A stretch of DNA of 64,000 bases from Apostichopus japonicus (GCF_037975245.1 NC_092567.1:16783376-16847375); one strand, 5' to 3'; shown: positions 37,343 through 50,410, counted from the stretch's first letter. Program-made: numbers and translations. The notes: generated from the sequence alone by a model not told the origin.

Positions 37343-37481
37343 GAACAAAGTAGGGAAGTGAAGTGAATGGCGATTAAGCTGAGATGCTAGAATACATCAG
37401 CAAGCTTATGATTCCAGGGAAATCACAAATGAAGTAATGTTTGACACGGAAAAGTTGCTTCAGCGAGCTACAAGGGCGTAA

Positions 37482-37506
37482 AGAGAGAGAGAGAGAGAGA
37501 GAGAGC
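37482..37506. repeat. (GA)n microsatellite
   Basis: About 12 GA units following GGGCGTAAA. Confidence 0.9.
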
Positions 37507-38360
37507 CAGGTCGGGACCCGAGGCCAATTATGTTACCGGGCCCCCTCTCTTTGAATTCATTTAGGTACAATTTGAAAGTAATATTTAATTATTCCTTATC
37601 TCATATTTCCTCCGGCACCTTATCTGATCCCGGGACCATTGTAACCCAGTTGGGCCTCTTCTTGTCAAATCATAGCCGACAGCTCTAATCCGCCTACTGC
37701 TTCACATCATAAGTATAATAGATAGTGACGATGATGTGTCTATATAATATACAGCCAATATCCATTATGCTAGCAACATAAAAAGAATAGATAATATAAG
37801 ATTACTACCATGATGGCGGAATTATACGTGCCTTAATTAAAACAATTAACCGGAGGTCAACTGAGAGAAATATCACCCGGCATATACCGATTAATTAGAC
37901 ATAGATTTATCTATACCAATGTATATAGTGGACTGGAAATGTCCTTCCGTACGTACCTTCCGTCGGGTACATACATGGAAGACACTATTATCAAGAAAAG
38001 ATCCATCAAGTGACATCATGTGAGAATATCGTAGCGCTGCAGACGGAATAAGTATTAGGCATTTTAATACGGTCACTACCGGCGGTACATGATATACGTG
38101 ATAAAACAAAGATTGTGTAGATAACTACTGATAGATGGTTTGGAGGCCCTTAAGGTACATTCATTCTACCGCCGCCTTTGGGAGTGTATATACATGGACG
38201 TTTGATTTAAAATTCGGGAGGTCTAAAAGGGACTTGTCATCGGTTTTTTTTTTCCAGTGTGCATATACGTGCGACAAAGGTATCCTTATTTTAAGTGACT
38301 TTCTCTGTTTAACCGTCATGGTTCCCTTATCGACGTTGATCGATGTGGCTAGGCTACAAG
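37507..38360. other. Unassigned intergenic sequence between two hAT MITEs
   Basis: I see no exon or RNA gene. Confidence 0.4.
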
Positions 38361-38371
38361 TAACGTATTAG

Positions 38372-38739
38372 CAGTGGCGTAGGAAGGTACTTTTGAGTGG
38401 GGGGGCTGAAGACTGATGGCCCGCCTGGGGGAGGGGTCTAAGGGGAGGGGGTGTCCCCCTCCCGTTTGGAATTTTTTGCATTTCCAGGTGGCCTCAGATG
38501 CAATTTGGTGCAATATAGCACACTTCAACACCCACTACATTTTGTAAACTTAATTTTGTATTTTCACCTGGCCTTAGATGCAATTTGGTGCTTCAAATGA
38601 GATTTTTTTCTCATTTGGAAATGAAAAAGGGGTTTTCGGACTTGCGAAGCGGGGGGGCGGAATGATACTTCCGCCCCTCCACATTTTTCACTGGGGGGCT
38701 GGCGCCCCCCCCCCCAGCCCCCCGGTTCCTACGCCCTTG
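38372..38739. mobile_element. hAT-type MITE, copy 3 (368 bp)
   Basis: Starts CAGTGGCGTAGGAAGGTAC and ends CCGGTTCCTACGCCCTTG, flanked by a perfect 8-bp duplication, CGTATTAG, at 38364-38371 and 38740-38747. It is almost identical to copy 2, mainly differing in lengths of the G/C runs. Confidence 0.92.
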
Positions 38740-38747
38740 CGTATTAG

Positions 38748-40780
38748 GCAAATACACAGTAGACACACAGTATCCAACTAATCGTTGCTTTTGTATCAAC
38801 TAAATCAATCATAGGCCTATAGATTTGGGGGGGGGGGGGAGAGTGAGGTTAGAATCCCAATATTTCAATAATACGCCATACTGTGGATTTGAGTAAAACC
38901 TTAAGCACTTTTAGATCAACTTGGTTTTAATTTGTTGTCAACTGTAGTTAAAACAAATCTCATTTAGTCGCAGAAGAGATATCCCGTGGAATATTCCGTA
39001 AGTCACCGTTCGTCAACCAAATGTTTACTTATCAGTTAAACTGCTTTCCTTTACAAGTCGAGAAATCATCTTCTTATTTATCTCTGAGACCATGTATTTA
39101 TTTAAATTAATATAAAACGCCGCCAGGGTTATATCACCCCTCGATGGCACGCGTAAAACAAGTATTATTTTTTAATATTATTACAATTATGCTATAAGTA
39201 GCATCATTTTCTGTACACCATGATATTATCAGGTTTAAAAATTGTAGAAATTCGTGATGAATGTTAAACAACGACAGGTCGCGAAAGGAACGTGCATCTA
39301 CCAGTATTGAACAAAAAAAGTTACCAATAAGTTAAGGATATGAGAAAATGGCGATACGAATCAGTCACTTTTCGTCGTATACGCTGCGATTTAATATTAA
39401 CCAGCTGCAGCTAATCCATAATTCGTGTTGCTGTCATATATTTAATAAGTTACATTATATTGTTTATATTCATCTTTTACCATTCTTGCTTCGATCACGT
39501 CCTATATGAATCTTGGCTTCTCCGAAGGACGTGAAAGTGTCCTGCTCCTCTTCAATCTTCTGTGTGATTCCTGTCATATTAAAAAAATGAAGTGTTTTAT
39601 TATCTGCGAAATCGTGTAAAAATCACTCTATTAAAAACTATTTTAGGAACACCACATCTTGTAGAAGATATGAGGATTTTGCAAATAAGTGAGAAATCGT
39701 GCCATTATTTAAATACAATGATGAAACGAAAAGACTGTAATTGTGACACATTTGAAACTGAAGGAAAAATAGTTGGCAATGATAACCGTGTATTGGATTT
39801 TTTTTTTATAAACTACTTAATTGTAAATACTCAATAATATCAAAATGTGTCTATAGATCACGATATAGTTTAAATACATATATCTTCCATATTGCACTAT
39901 GAAGTTGCACTTTGAAACTTTTAACCAATACTTGAATGTACGAAGTTCAACAAGTCATATCGCATTCTGGAACCAATGCCATTGTAGGATTATTCTTCCT
40001 TCTGACTCCTCGTCATTTTCGAATGACGTCTAACTGTTTACTTCATGTGTAACCGATAGTCGATAAGCTTTAATAATGTGTACTCATGTTGTCTGGACGC
40101 AATAAGGGATGATTGATTGAGATGAAGCAACAGGTTAACGTCATTAGCTATAACTATAACCGCCCGACATACACATTCCCATGCAATGTTTACCTTCGCA
40201 CCCTATAGGTTAACCTTAAAAAGTGACGACATTTGAACCTGAAGGTGTCGCTTAAAACTGTAGCGACGTGCACTCCAGAAACGTCCGACTTAATAAATCA
40301 AGAAATTAAAGAGAGAAAAACATTTAAATTATCCTTTTTCCGAAACGGTTGCTTTAGTGACATTTATCTTCTACTCGATACGGTAACAAATTGGTGATCT
40401 AGACGAAGTACTGACTGACTGGAAGTATTTGGGCTAAAGGAAACTCCAACGGGCTAGTAAGTGAGTCGAATAAACTAAGGAGGAAGTGTTGGGCCACCCA
40501 AGATATCCAAACACGAGCGTGTATAGTTGTTGAATTAATCGGCTAAAGGAAATACCAATGCCTCATTGTGGAATGTTACGAATGTTAATTAGGGGACGTA
40601 TTGAGCCATCAAAATGTCCTGTGAGGGTGTATGGTGTACATTTAATGAGTGGTCTGGACGCCATTCTGTGTTATATCGGTTAAAGTAAGATCGAAAGGAT
40701 TCTGAAATGTTACGGATAAAGTTAGGTGGAGATATTTACTATACCAATAAGATCTCTACTGACGGAAACGGTATCGTACA
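38748..40780. other. Unassigned intergenic sequence
   Basis: No recognisable gene. Poly-G at 38827-38839. The 81-codon frame at 39592-39837 has no family signature. Confidence 0.4.
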
Positions 40781-40783
40781 GTA

Positions 40784-42065
<1,282 letters not shown>

Positions 42066-42069
42066 TACG

Positions 42070-43060
42070 TCCATTTTGGGACGACGGTAGAATAGAACCA
42101 CGGACTTTTGTGTGACAGACCGAAGTCCGTACCACTCGATGACACTGATTCTACTGGTGTGTATATGCGTATAAACTGCCTTTTTATAACTGTAAATGAG
42201 GGCGTATTACCCAAGTGTTATGATTGTACAGAGTGCACCACTAGTGCTTTGAATCTGACAATTTACACAGATTTACCACTTTTTTATAGGCTCTCTTAAT
42301 TATGCATAAATCAGCTACTACGCATCAGTTTAAATCTCAAAGGAGTAAGCCTACTCAGCCAGGATGAGTTAGAATGAAAACAAGGGTTAACTTACCAATT
42401 GTATAGTCTGTCTCGGTTCAATGCGTATATGATACATAATCGCTCACTAGTCTCTTAGGACCAGTCGCTTTTACATATTTATAGTCATCCTTGAAAGATT
42501 TTACCCTCGATGAGGTTGATCCTTATATACTCCTATATGTGCATAATGTATATGGTTGTCTATTTGACGTTCAGCGGGTGTGAAGTGATAGCATTGACAC
42601 ACTGTGTTAACCTATTGTCGAGAACGCAAGCAACAAACAGAGAAGGAATGTATAGTAACAAGCTATTAAGTCTAGACAGACTATAGTATAACTCGTTTTA
42701 GTTTGTACAACAAATAGTAATATGTACAATATCAGAACTGTTGTTAAGAATAATGCTTTTGGTATTTCATACAGCAAAACCGAGCATAAAAATGTAAAAC
42801 TTGACCACATGTAGAGATATTGCGCCGGTATGTGTATTTCAATGAGATTCAGCAAAATGCAATATTAACAACCGAGGTTATTCGTGTGGATTCACGATAT
42901 TACCGTATAGTCAAATTGTTCATACACGAATTAATTTCTCACCTCCTTTGAAGAAAAGACATGAAATATAGACAACTTGACTGTCATATAACTAAGTCAT
43001 AATTTTCATCATTGTAACCGTATAGTTTCTTGAATTTGAGTTCACCTGGAGCAAACGATC
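42070..43060. other. Unassigned intergenic sequence
   Basis: I see no exon, RNA gene or clear repeat. Confidence 0.4.
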
Positions 43061-43069
43061 ATAATGTCG

Positions 43070-43268
43070 ACATACGAGTACCTTAAATGTTACCTACACG
43101 TACTTTTAAGATTCCTGCACGTACCTTTGGTGTACCGAAAAGTATCATCAATGTACTCACAGGTAGTTAAATGTACCTGCACTACATGTACCTTTAATGT
43201 ACACCCACACGTACTTTTATGGTACCAAAAAGTATATGTAATGTATATAGACCAACCTTAAATATACC
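43070..43268. repeat. AATGTACCT/CACGTACCT repeat, left part
   Basis: Short imperfect repeats such as AAATGTACCTGCACTACATG and CCACACGTACTTTTATGG. The same word style resumes at 45090-45180, so one array seems to be split by the element at 43275-45067. Confidence 0.6.
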
Positions 43269-43309
43269 TACGTGTATGGCAAGCCAATTGCTCAATAAAT
43301 CGAGAAACA

Positions 43310-43700
43310 TGGAGTATCGGTCGAAAAACCATGTTTATCGACCGATAAACCATGTTTTCGATCGAAAAACCATGTTAATCGACCGATAAACATGGATTTT
43401 CGGTTGATAAACATGGTTTATCTGCGAGAATCCAAGTTTATCGCTTGAAAAACATGGATTATCGCTGATAAACATGGTTTTTCGGCGATAAATATGGTTT
43501 TTCAGTCGAAAAACAAGGATTATCGGCCACAAATTGTGTTTTCAAGCAATAAACATGGTTTATCTGTGACAATCCATGTTTATCTGTCGAAAAACATGGT
43601 TTATCGCCGATGAACCATGTTTATCGCTTGAAAAACATGGATTATCGCTGATAAACATGGTTTTTCGGCAATAAACATGTTTTTTTTCAGTCGAAAAACA
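43310..43700. repeat. Subterminal palindromic 21-bp repeats, left block
   Basis: About 18 units built on AAACATGG/CCATGTTT flanked by TATCG or TTTCG, in alternating orientation. Neighbouring units can pair into hairpins. Confidence 0.85.
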
Positions 43701-44489
43701 AGGTTTATTGGCCCTCATTATAGCACACTATAGCTAGGAAAGTTTGTGATTACGTATTCGACCTGCCACGGTCGTAAATCAACCTTTAAAGTTGTAGACT
43801 GTACAATTAGCCTGCATAGCTTCTTAACACCATTAGGCTCTTTGAGTAAACACTGTGTGGAAATATGTTCATGTCTTCAGTGTAGTTAATCATACAGCGT
43901 TCTCACAAAGACCCTCATACAAGAAAAAAATATGTGGCAGGCGTTGCAAACTAATTGGTAAAAAGAGGTAATTTTACGACCAAAGCAGGTCGATTTCCTA
44001 ATCTCAAGAAACTTTTCATGATAGCGTGCTATAGTTGGGGTCTATACAGAAGACGTTTAAAGTCATAGGAAAAATCCATAGAGCATAATAGGAACTCCTT
44101 TTTACTCTATGGAATAGCCTAACTGCATAATATAAATGCTTACAATAGTCCAATGGCTTAGCGAAGTCAAACCCACCGTTGAAAATTCCGCAAGATGGAA
44201 AGTATGTGTATGAAATTGTCAACAGAGGGTTGGGAATTTGATACTCTCTCCTATCTATGCGGCAAATGCGCCAACGCAGAATTTATCAGGATATACAACC
44301 CTGAGCACAACATGAACAGTCTCACACCGGTAACAGGGGCCATATTTCGTCGTTCCTAATTATGGATAGGGCCGGGACTTAACGAAGTTTGGGTACGGCT
44401 CGCCCACATGCGGCTTCGGAACCAAAGATTTATCATATATATACTAACATAACATATAGTTCCGGTAAATTTTCATCAGTCGCCAAATA

Positions 44490-45055
44490 TAAAAACATTA
44501 TTTATCGCCGAAAAACTATGCTTATCGGTCGATAGACATGGTTTTTCGCCGATTAACATGGTTTTACGGCGAAAAACATGGTATATCGGTCGAAAAACCA
44601 TGTTTATCGGCGATAAACATGGTTTTTCGACCGATACACCATGTTTATCGGCGATAAAATGGTTTATCGGTCAAAAAAACATGTTTATCGACCGATAAAC
44701 CATGTTTATCACTCGAAAAACCATGTTTATCGACCGAAAAACCATGTTTATCGACCGATAAACATGGTTTATCACCAAAAAAACATGATTATCGGCAGAT
44801 AAACATGGATTTTCGGGAGATAAACTTGGACTATCGAAAGAAAACTTGAATATCTAATGAAAATCCCTGTTTATCGTTCGATAAACCATGTTTGTCAGAA
44901 AAACCATGATTATCTGCCGATAATCATTTTTTTTTTGGTGATAAACCATGTTTATCGGTCGATAAACATGGTTTTTCGGTCGATAAACATGGTTTTTCGA
45001 GTGGTAAACATGGTTTATCGACCGAAAAACCATGATTTTCGATTTATTGAGCATT
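44490..45055. repeat. Subterminal palindromic 21-bp repeats, right block
   Basis: About 25 units of the same motif as the left block. The false frames with NMVFRSI-type repeats across it come from the 21-bp unit being a multiple of three. Confidence 0.85.
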
Positions 45056-45089
45056 CGGCTTGCCATATACGTGAGCCTCCGATGTCTTT

Positions 45090-45180
45090 ACAAATGTCAT
45101 AAATGTACCAACACGTACCTGTAAAGCACCTTCACTTACCTTCAATGTATAACCTAAATGTACCTGTAATGTACATTATA
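45090..45180. repeat. AATGTACCT/CACGTACCT repeat, right part
   Basis: ATAAATGTACCAACACGTACC and AACCTAAATGTACCTG continue the style of the array at 43070-43268. Confidence 0.55.
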
Positions 45181-45339
45181 CACACGCAACAATAATATAT
45201 GACTATACGTTGTTGGAATACGTTTGGTATATGTGGGATGGTACTGAGTGACAGTTAGTGTCACAAAGTGTCACTCCAGCTAAAGCTAAAACTGCATAAT
45301 TATACATATTGCATTTAATGGACAATGCAGGCACGCGAT

Positions 45340-45460
45340 TTTTATTATTGTATTTGTTATTGTTATTATTATTGTTATAGTTATAGTTATTATTATTGTT
45401 ACTTGTATTGTTATTGTTATTATAGTTGTTATTGTTACTGTTATTGTTATTATTAATGAA
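45340..45460. repeat. (TTATTG)n-like low-complexity tract
   Basis: Mixed TTATTG/TTATTA repeats over about 120 bp, creating a false Asn-rich frame on the minus strand. Confidence 0.9.
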
Positions 45461-47442
45461 ATTGCATTCTGAAGATACGGACACCGTATATGTATTATAC
45501 TGTCAATATAAAGATTCACGACAGGGTACACATTAGTGTATAAAATATTTAGCACGATATGCGCACGTGCGTGCGTTCTTTAAATTATAACTTTTGCCTT
45601 CTCCATTTGCACCGCTTATACACTGAAAAAATAAACTAGTCAATATTGCCACGGACTAACGTTAAATTAGTCTGTAACGTTAGTCAATGCACACGGACTA
45701 GCAAAAATCTTCGTTTCATCGCTGCTTCTTAGTTAGTTTACACTGACTAAGGAAAATATAATCGCAGCTTAGTCGGTGGCGACGGACTAAGGTATTTTAA
45801 CCCATGGACTAAGAACGATACGGACACCCGATTTACGCCATAATCGTAGCTTAGTCGGTGTCGACAGACTAATGTATTTTAACCCAATTCGATTCACTTC
45901 AATTTGGAAACCGAGAGGCAACGGCAGCTTGCTGGGCTTGGCATAGTTTCATACGATCACTCTAAGCAACTTTCAACCGTAAATCACCCAAGAAGGACTT
46001 TAGAAGAATGGAGGTATTAACTGCATCATCGGCCTACCTGTTATTCCTTTAATTTGAAGGTAAAATTAAAGTTAATTGTTAGGCCACTGGCACTAGTACT
46101 GTATTATGGTTAGTGTAACGCTACCGTTGTCACGTTGGCGTTTCGCAATACACAAGTGCAATGACAGTGAGTAGCCTATAGGCTTCTACTGGGTACTGCA
46201 GTGCATTCTCAACACTAAAGTGTGCATCCTAAACACCAATTAACAATGTGTTATGTGTGTATTGGGCTAGATTGAACAGTGGAAATAAACTTCTTATTAA
46301 TTCCCAAACAAATGCTGGAACTATAAGGCTCAATAGTTTATTTGAAGACTACACTCATTTGGTAAAGATTTCCTGTAATTTCCCATGTGAATCTAAATGG
46401 TTAGGCTTTGTGATATTGAATAAGCAAGGCTAGACCTTCAAACGTACAGTCACAGTAGGCTGAACAAATTATGTTGGCTAGTCAACGGTATTATATGTTG
46501 CGAGCAGTCAGGATGCACGCTTCAGTTCTATTTAACCTTTTCATTTATCATTTTTTAGTATTTAATTTCCGGTCACGCCCAGGAAACAATTGCGACATTC
46601 CTTCACGGTCGACTTGCTTACTGTAAGAAGTATTAACCGTTTTTTCTCAGGAAAGCTTGATAGTCTGAAGTTATTATAATATGTGCTTTTAGTATACTGC
46701 CAAAAGAGTAAGTTGTTGTATTTGTATTGATATTTTATGTAGAAGTAACGGAAAATTTAGTATGTTTAGTTTGGTCTAATTGCACGTTTTTTTTCTGTCC
46801 AATGTAGTGCAGGGTTCACTTGCGCGAATTCAAATTATTCTGTTTATGTATATGTATATGCATCGATTCTTAGATTATGATGTTTTTTTGACATTTATTT
46901 GTAATTCAAGCATATCTGTTTAGTAGCAAAGTTTAAAGGTTAAGATTAATTAGTTTTCTCTTTTTGATCCTAGATTGAATGAAACTCGTTGGCGTAAATA
47001 ATAGATGAGATGATACAGTTTAACGCAGTTGCTAAAACTCTGGGTATTCTCTAGTCTTCGCCGGTCCATTATATACTTTAGTACTACTAGTAAGACTATA
47101 TCAAAACGACCGAAGACAAACTTAGCGTAACAAAGTACTGATTCTCCTCTAGCCTAGGTCTAAACAGGCTTGTTATGTGAGCAAGCAAAATAACAACTAA
47201 AAACGATTAGGCCTATAAATAAGTTGGCTCAGTGCATTTCTGTTTCTAAAATTTTATATTTTTAAAGATCATAAAAACAAACAAAGATTTAGCCCATGTT
47301 TTATTATCTCTGTATTCTGGGCATTTGATTCTGGTTGCAATGGTGATGACACTCTCGTTCAAATTTTCAGCTTTATACAGTCTGCTTCAAACTTTGGGAT
47401 TGTTTTTTGAGACTATAGTGGAAGCAAATCTCACATAACTTT

Positions 47443-47703
47443 GTGGTGACCACTTCATTTTTTTTTTTTTCAAATGATGAATACTTTGCTGTTTCTTTCT
47501 TCCAGCAGGAATTGAAAAGCCAAATATCTAAGTCAAGGGTGAGCTTTCCTGTGATGTACGACACCAGTGTGGAGGCAACAACAGAAGAGGAGAACTGTGT
47601 TATATATGGCTTAAAGACATGTTTTAAGATGATATATTGGTACCCTTCGCAGAACAAAAGAGTTTATCCAAGTGTCCAAAAAGCAAAGGAACAAGTACCA
47701 TAG
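47443..47703 (+). CDS. Unidentified 86-aa frame inside the transposon, doubtful
   Basis: The frame includes QISKSRVSFPVMYDTSV and YGLKTCFKMIYWYPSQNKRV. The second transposon copy keeps a matching frame (62871-63134) with few changes and no stop. A splice-acceptor-like TTTCTTCCAGCAG precedes the conserved part, so it could be an exon or a captured host gene fragment. A frame of similar length is open on the opposite strand in both copies, which weakens the coding claim. I recognise no domain. Confidence 0.25.
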   Translation: MVTTSFFFFSNDEYFAVSFFQQELKSQISKSRVSFPVMYDTSVEATTEEENCVIYGLKTCFKMIYWYPSQNKRVYPSVQKAKEQVP

Positions 47704-47859
47704 AGAAAAAAGATGGAAGAGTGAGTTTAACTATTGTACCCAACTGTTTAATGATATTTAAGATACTTTTCATAACCTGTTTTAAAAAAAAAACAGTCTA
47801 GTATATCATTTACGTGCAAGCTTCATAAGTTTGGTCAACTTTTCACTGATCTGTAGAGC

Positions 47860-49390
47860 GGGAGTCCAGAGGGTTTGGTTAGCTGGGAAGGTAACCAATT
47901 GCCTGGTACATCACAATGTTCACAATGCATTCCTGTATATGAAACCTGATGACTGGCAAACCGACTGTGGTGGATGTGGCTGGGAGAGCAATTTTAAAGT
48001 CACCTAATAGCTAACCTAGAGCAGCTTTCATGGTAACCACATCAAAGTAAGAACAATGTGTCAGGTATGGCCCCAAGAGCAACAAATGGCCATTGCCAGT
48101 AATTATTGGTGGTGGGGTACCCCTGCCAGTGATCTATAATTGACCCCTCACGGCTGACCTAGGTCAGCTCATGAGGTAACCACTTGAAACCTACTGGAAA
48201 ATGTTGGTTAGGACTTCAGATACAAGGGATGGGCATTGCCAGTAATTTTTATTGGTGGGGTACCCCTGCTAGTAGACCCCCAATATGCCCATCCCCTCAT
48301 TGACCTAGGTGAGCTCATGATTTGACCAGATGAAACCTACAGGAAAATGATAGGTATCACTTCATATGTAAGGATGGGCATTTTCAGTATATATTTTATA
48401 TTGGTGGGCCACCACTGCCAGAGTCCGCCCATCCCTTACATATAGAATCCTGTCAATAATTTTCCAGTAGTTTTCAACTGGTTAAATCATGAGCTGACCT
48501 AGATCAATGAGGGGGGGGGGGGCTTTTTGGGGGTCTACTGGCAGGGGTACCCCACTAATATAAATTACTGGAAATGCCCATCCCTTACATATATATAGAG
48601 TCCTGCCAATCATTTTACAGTAGTTTTCAACTGGTTACTTCATGAGCTAATCTAGGTCAATGGGGGATGGGCATTTTGGGGGTCTACTGACAGGGTTACC
48701 CCACCAATGTAAATGACTGGAAATGCCCATCCCTTACATATGAAGTGATACCTATCATTTTCCAGTAATTTTTCAACTGGTTATCTCATGAGCTGACCTA
48801 AGTCAATGAGGGAATGGGCATTTTGGGGGTCTACTGGCAGGGGTACCCCCCCCCAACATAAATTACTGGAAATTCCCATCCCTTACATATGAAGTGATAC
48901 CATTTTCCAGTAGTTTTCAACTGGTTACATCATGAGCTCATCTAGGTCAATGGGGGATGGGCATTTTGGGGGTCTACTGGCAGGGGTACCCCACCAATAA
49001 AAATTACTGGCAATGCCCATCAGTTGTATCTGAAGGCCTAACCAACATTTTCCAGTAGGTTTCAAGTGGTTACCTCATGAGCTGACCTAGGTCAGCCTTG
49101 AGGGGTCAATTATAGATCACTGGCAGGGGTACCCCACCACCAATAATTACTGGCGATGGCCATTTGTTGCTCTTGGGGCCATACCTGACATATTGTACTT
49201 ACTTTGATGTGTTACCATGAAAACTGATCTAGGTTAGCTATCAGGTGACTTTAAAATTGCTCTCCCAGCCACACCCACCACAGTCGGTTTGCCAGTCGTC
49301 TGGTTTCATATACAGGAATGCACTGTGAACATTGTGATGTACAAGGCAATTGGTTACCTTCCCAGCTAACCAAACCCTCTGGGATCCCGG
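47860..49390. repeat. Large inverted repeat inside the transposon
   Basis: The left arm begins GAGGGTTTGGTTAGCTGGGA (about 47866) and the right arm ends with its reverse complement, TCCCAGCTAACCAAACCCTC (about 49360-49380). Arms also share TGGCCATTTGTTGCTCTTGG-type stretches. The centre (48480-49020) has tandem units of about 140-150 bp containing TTTTGGGGGTCTACTGGCAG. The second transposon copy keeps only the right arm. Confidence 0.85.
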
Positions 49391-49465
49391 TCTATTGGGA
49401 TCATTATTAACATGATTAACATAATTATTAAGCTTTGAGAAATAACTTGGTGTTATGCTGTGCAA
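49241..49465 (-). CDS. Unidentified 74-aa frame on the right arm of the inverted repeat
   Basis: Minus-strand frame starting MHSITPSYFSK and ending CGWESNFKVT, with RVWLAGKVTNCLV and DDWQTDCGGCGW inside. The second transposon copy has a full-length counterpart at 63584-63808 differing at only a few residues (e.g. N/H, N/K, S/A), and the left arm of the inverted repeat (about 47863-48006) encodes the same C-terminal part on the plus strand. I recognise no family. It may be a fragment of the original transposase or of a captured gene. Confidence 0.3.
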   Translation of the reverse strand: MHSITPSYFSKLNNYVNHVNNDPNRPGSQRVWLAGKVTNCLVHHNVHSAFLYMKPDDWQTDCGGCGWESNFKVT

Positions 49466-50410
49466 AGCTAATAATTATTTGGTAAAGCTGCTATTCCTGG
49501 CTTATAATTTGAGGGACCTAGATTTAAATGTATACCTCCCAATATGTTATAAAATTTTAATGTAAATGTATGTTTATGATAAAGTGAGTTATCATGTGCT
49601 ATATCTGTATCTGTGCTTACACGTATATCATATTTTCTGTTCACAGGTCAATAATGGTGCAGATTTTGGCTTCCTGAAGACAAGTGGGAGGCCATTTGTA
49701 GTTAAGAGAAACACTCTTTGTTCGTGAAGACTTAACTGGTGTCGATTTGGGGTACCACTTTAAAACGAAAGTCATGAGGAACCCTTGCCCAAGACTCAAC
49801 TTTGCATTATTGTGCAGTGCTATACTTTTGCGATTCATGTTTGATCCATTAACTTGTCTTAACTTTGTTGGAAAAAAAATCAGATTTTCAGATTTTATTT
49901 ACAGTGATTTCTTCTCTATCTGTCGAAAGTCAGCCTTTTGTAGACATCAGAAGTTTTATCAGAAATAAATACTGCCAACGTACACATTATTTGTGTTTCT
50001 TCTGCTATCTTTTCTTTCAGTGATACTAGTCAGTGAAACTAGTCGGGTTTAATTCTTTCAGTGAATCTAGTCAGTGCAACTAGTCAGTCGATACGACTAA
50101 GAAAGGTTAGTCAGGAGATGCACCATCCTGACTAATGTAAAACCTGCTATAAACTAGTCGGTGGCTCATATAAATTAGTCGGTAAAGACCGACTAATGTC
50201 ACCAACTAATGTAACTGACTAATAAACATTTACCGACTAAAAAATTGTTGATCGACTAAGCTGACGGACTAAGATGACCGACTAAGAAATCCAACTGACT
50301 AAGGAATAAATTAGTCGGTATAGCAACTGACTAAGGCTATGTTAGTCGGGAGAGGCACCAGATGGACTAACGTTTTGTTAGTCGGTGAACCAATTTAAGT
50401 TTTCAGTGTA

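Larger units (their letters stand above)
43275..45067. mobile_element. IS3EU-like inverted-repeat DNA element (1793 bp), non-autonomous
   Basis: Ends TATGGCAAGCC and GGCTTGCCATA start imperfect inverted repeats that extend inward about 55 bp (including TGCTCAATAAATCGA on both sides). A 6-bp duplication, TACGTG, flanks it at 43269-43274 and 45068-45073. TAT...ATA ends with 6-bp duplications fit the eukaryotic IS3EU superfamily as I know it. Two inner blocks (about 43310-43700 and 44490-45055) consist of 21-bp palindrome-forming units, CGATAAACATGGTTTTTCGGT in both orientations. The centre of about 780 bp is single-copy and shows no transposase. Confidence 0.7.
45621..50408. mobile_element. CACTG-ended DNA transposon (4.79 kb), CACTA/Mirage/Chapaev-like
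   Basis: Ends CACTGAAAA and TTTTCAGTG are perfect inverted repeats, with TA on both outer sides. Both subterminal zones (45621-45890 and 50020-50400) are crowded with TTAGTCGG/CCGACTAA words in both orientations, a hallmark of CACTA-type elements. A second copy starts at 61045 and is closely similar to the end of the window. The interior contains a large inverted repeat (47860-49390) and small conserved frames but no recognisable transposase, so it is probably non-autonomous. Assignment to the CMC group rests on the CACTG ends, the short TA duplication and the subterminal repeats only. Confidence 0.75.

Noticed and set aside
43310-45055. CRISPR-like alternation of repeats and short intervals
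   Set aside because: The units are contiguous inverted palindromes with no unique spacers, and the genome is eukaryotic.
44854-45102. Overlapping frames with NMVFRSI/NHVYRP-type repeats
   Set aside because: They come from the 21-bp subterminal repeats of the inverted-repeat element; the unit is a multiple of three and all frames look alike.
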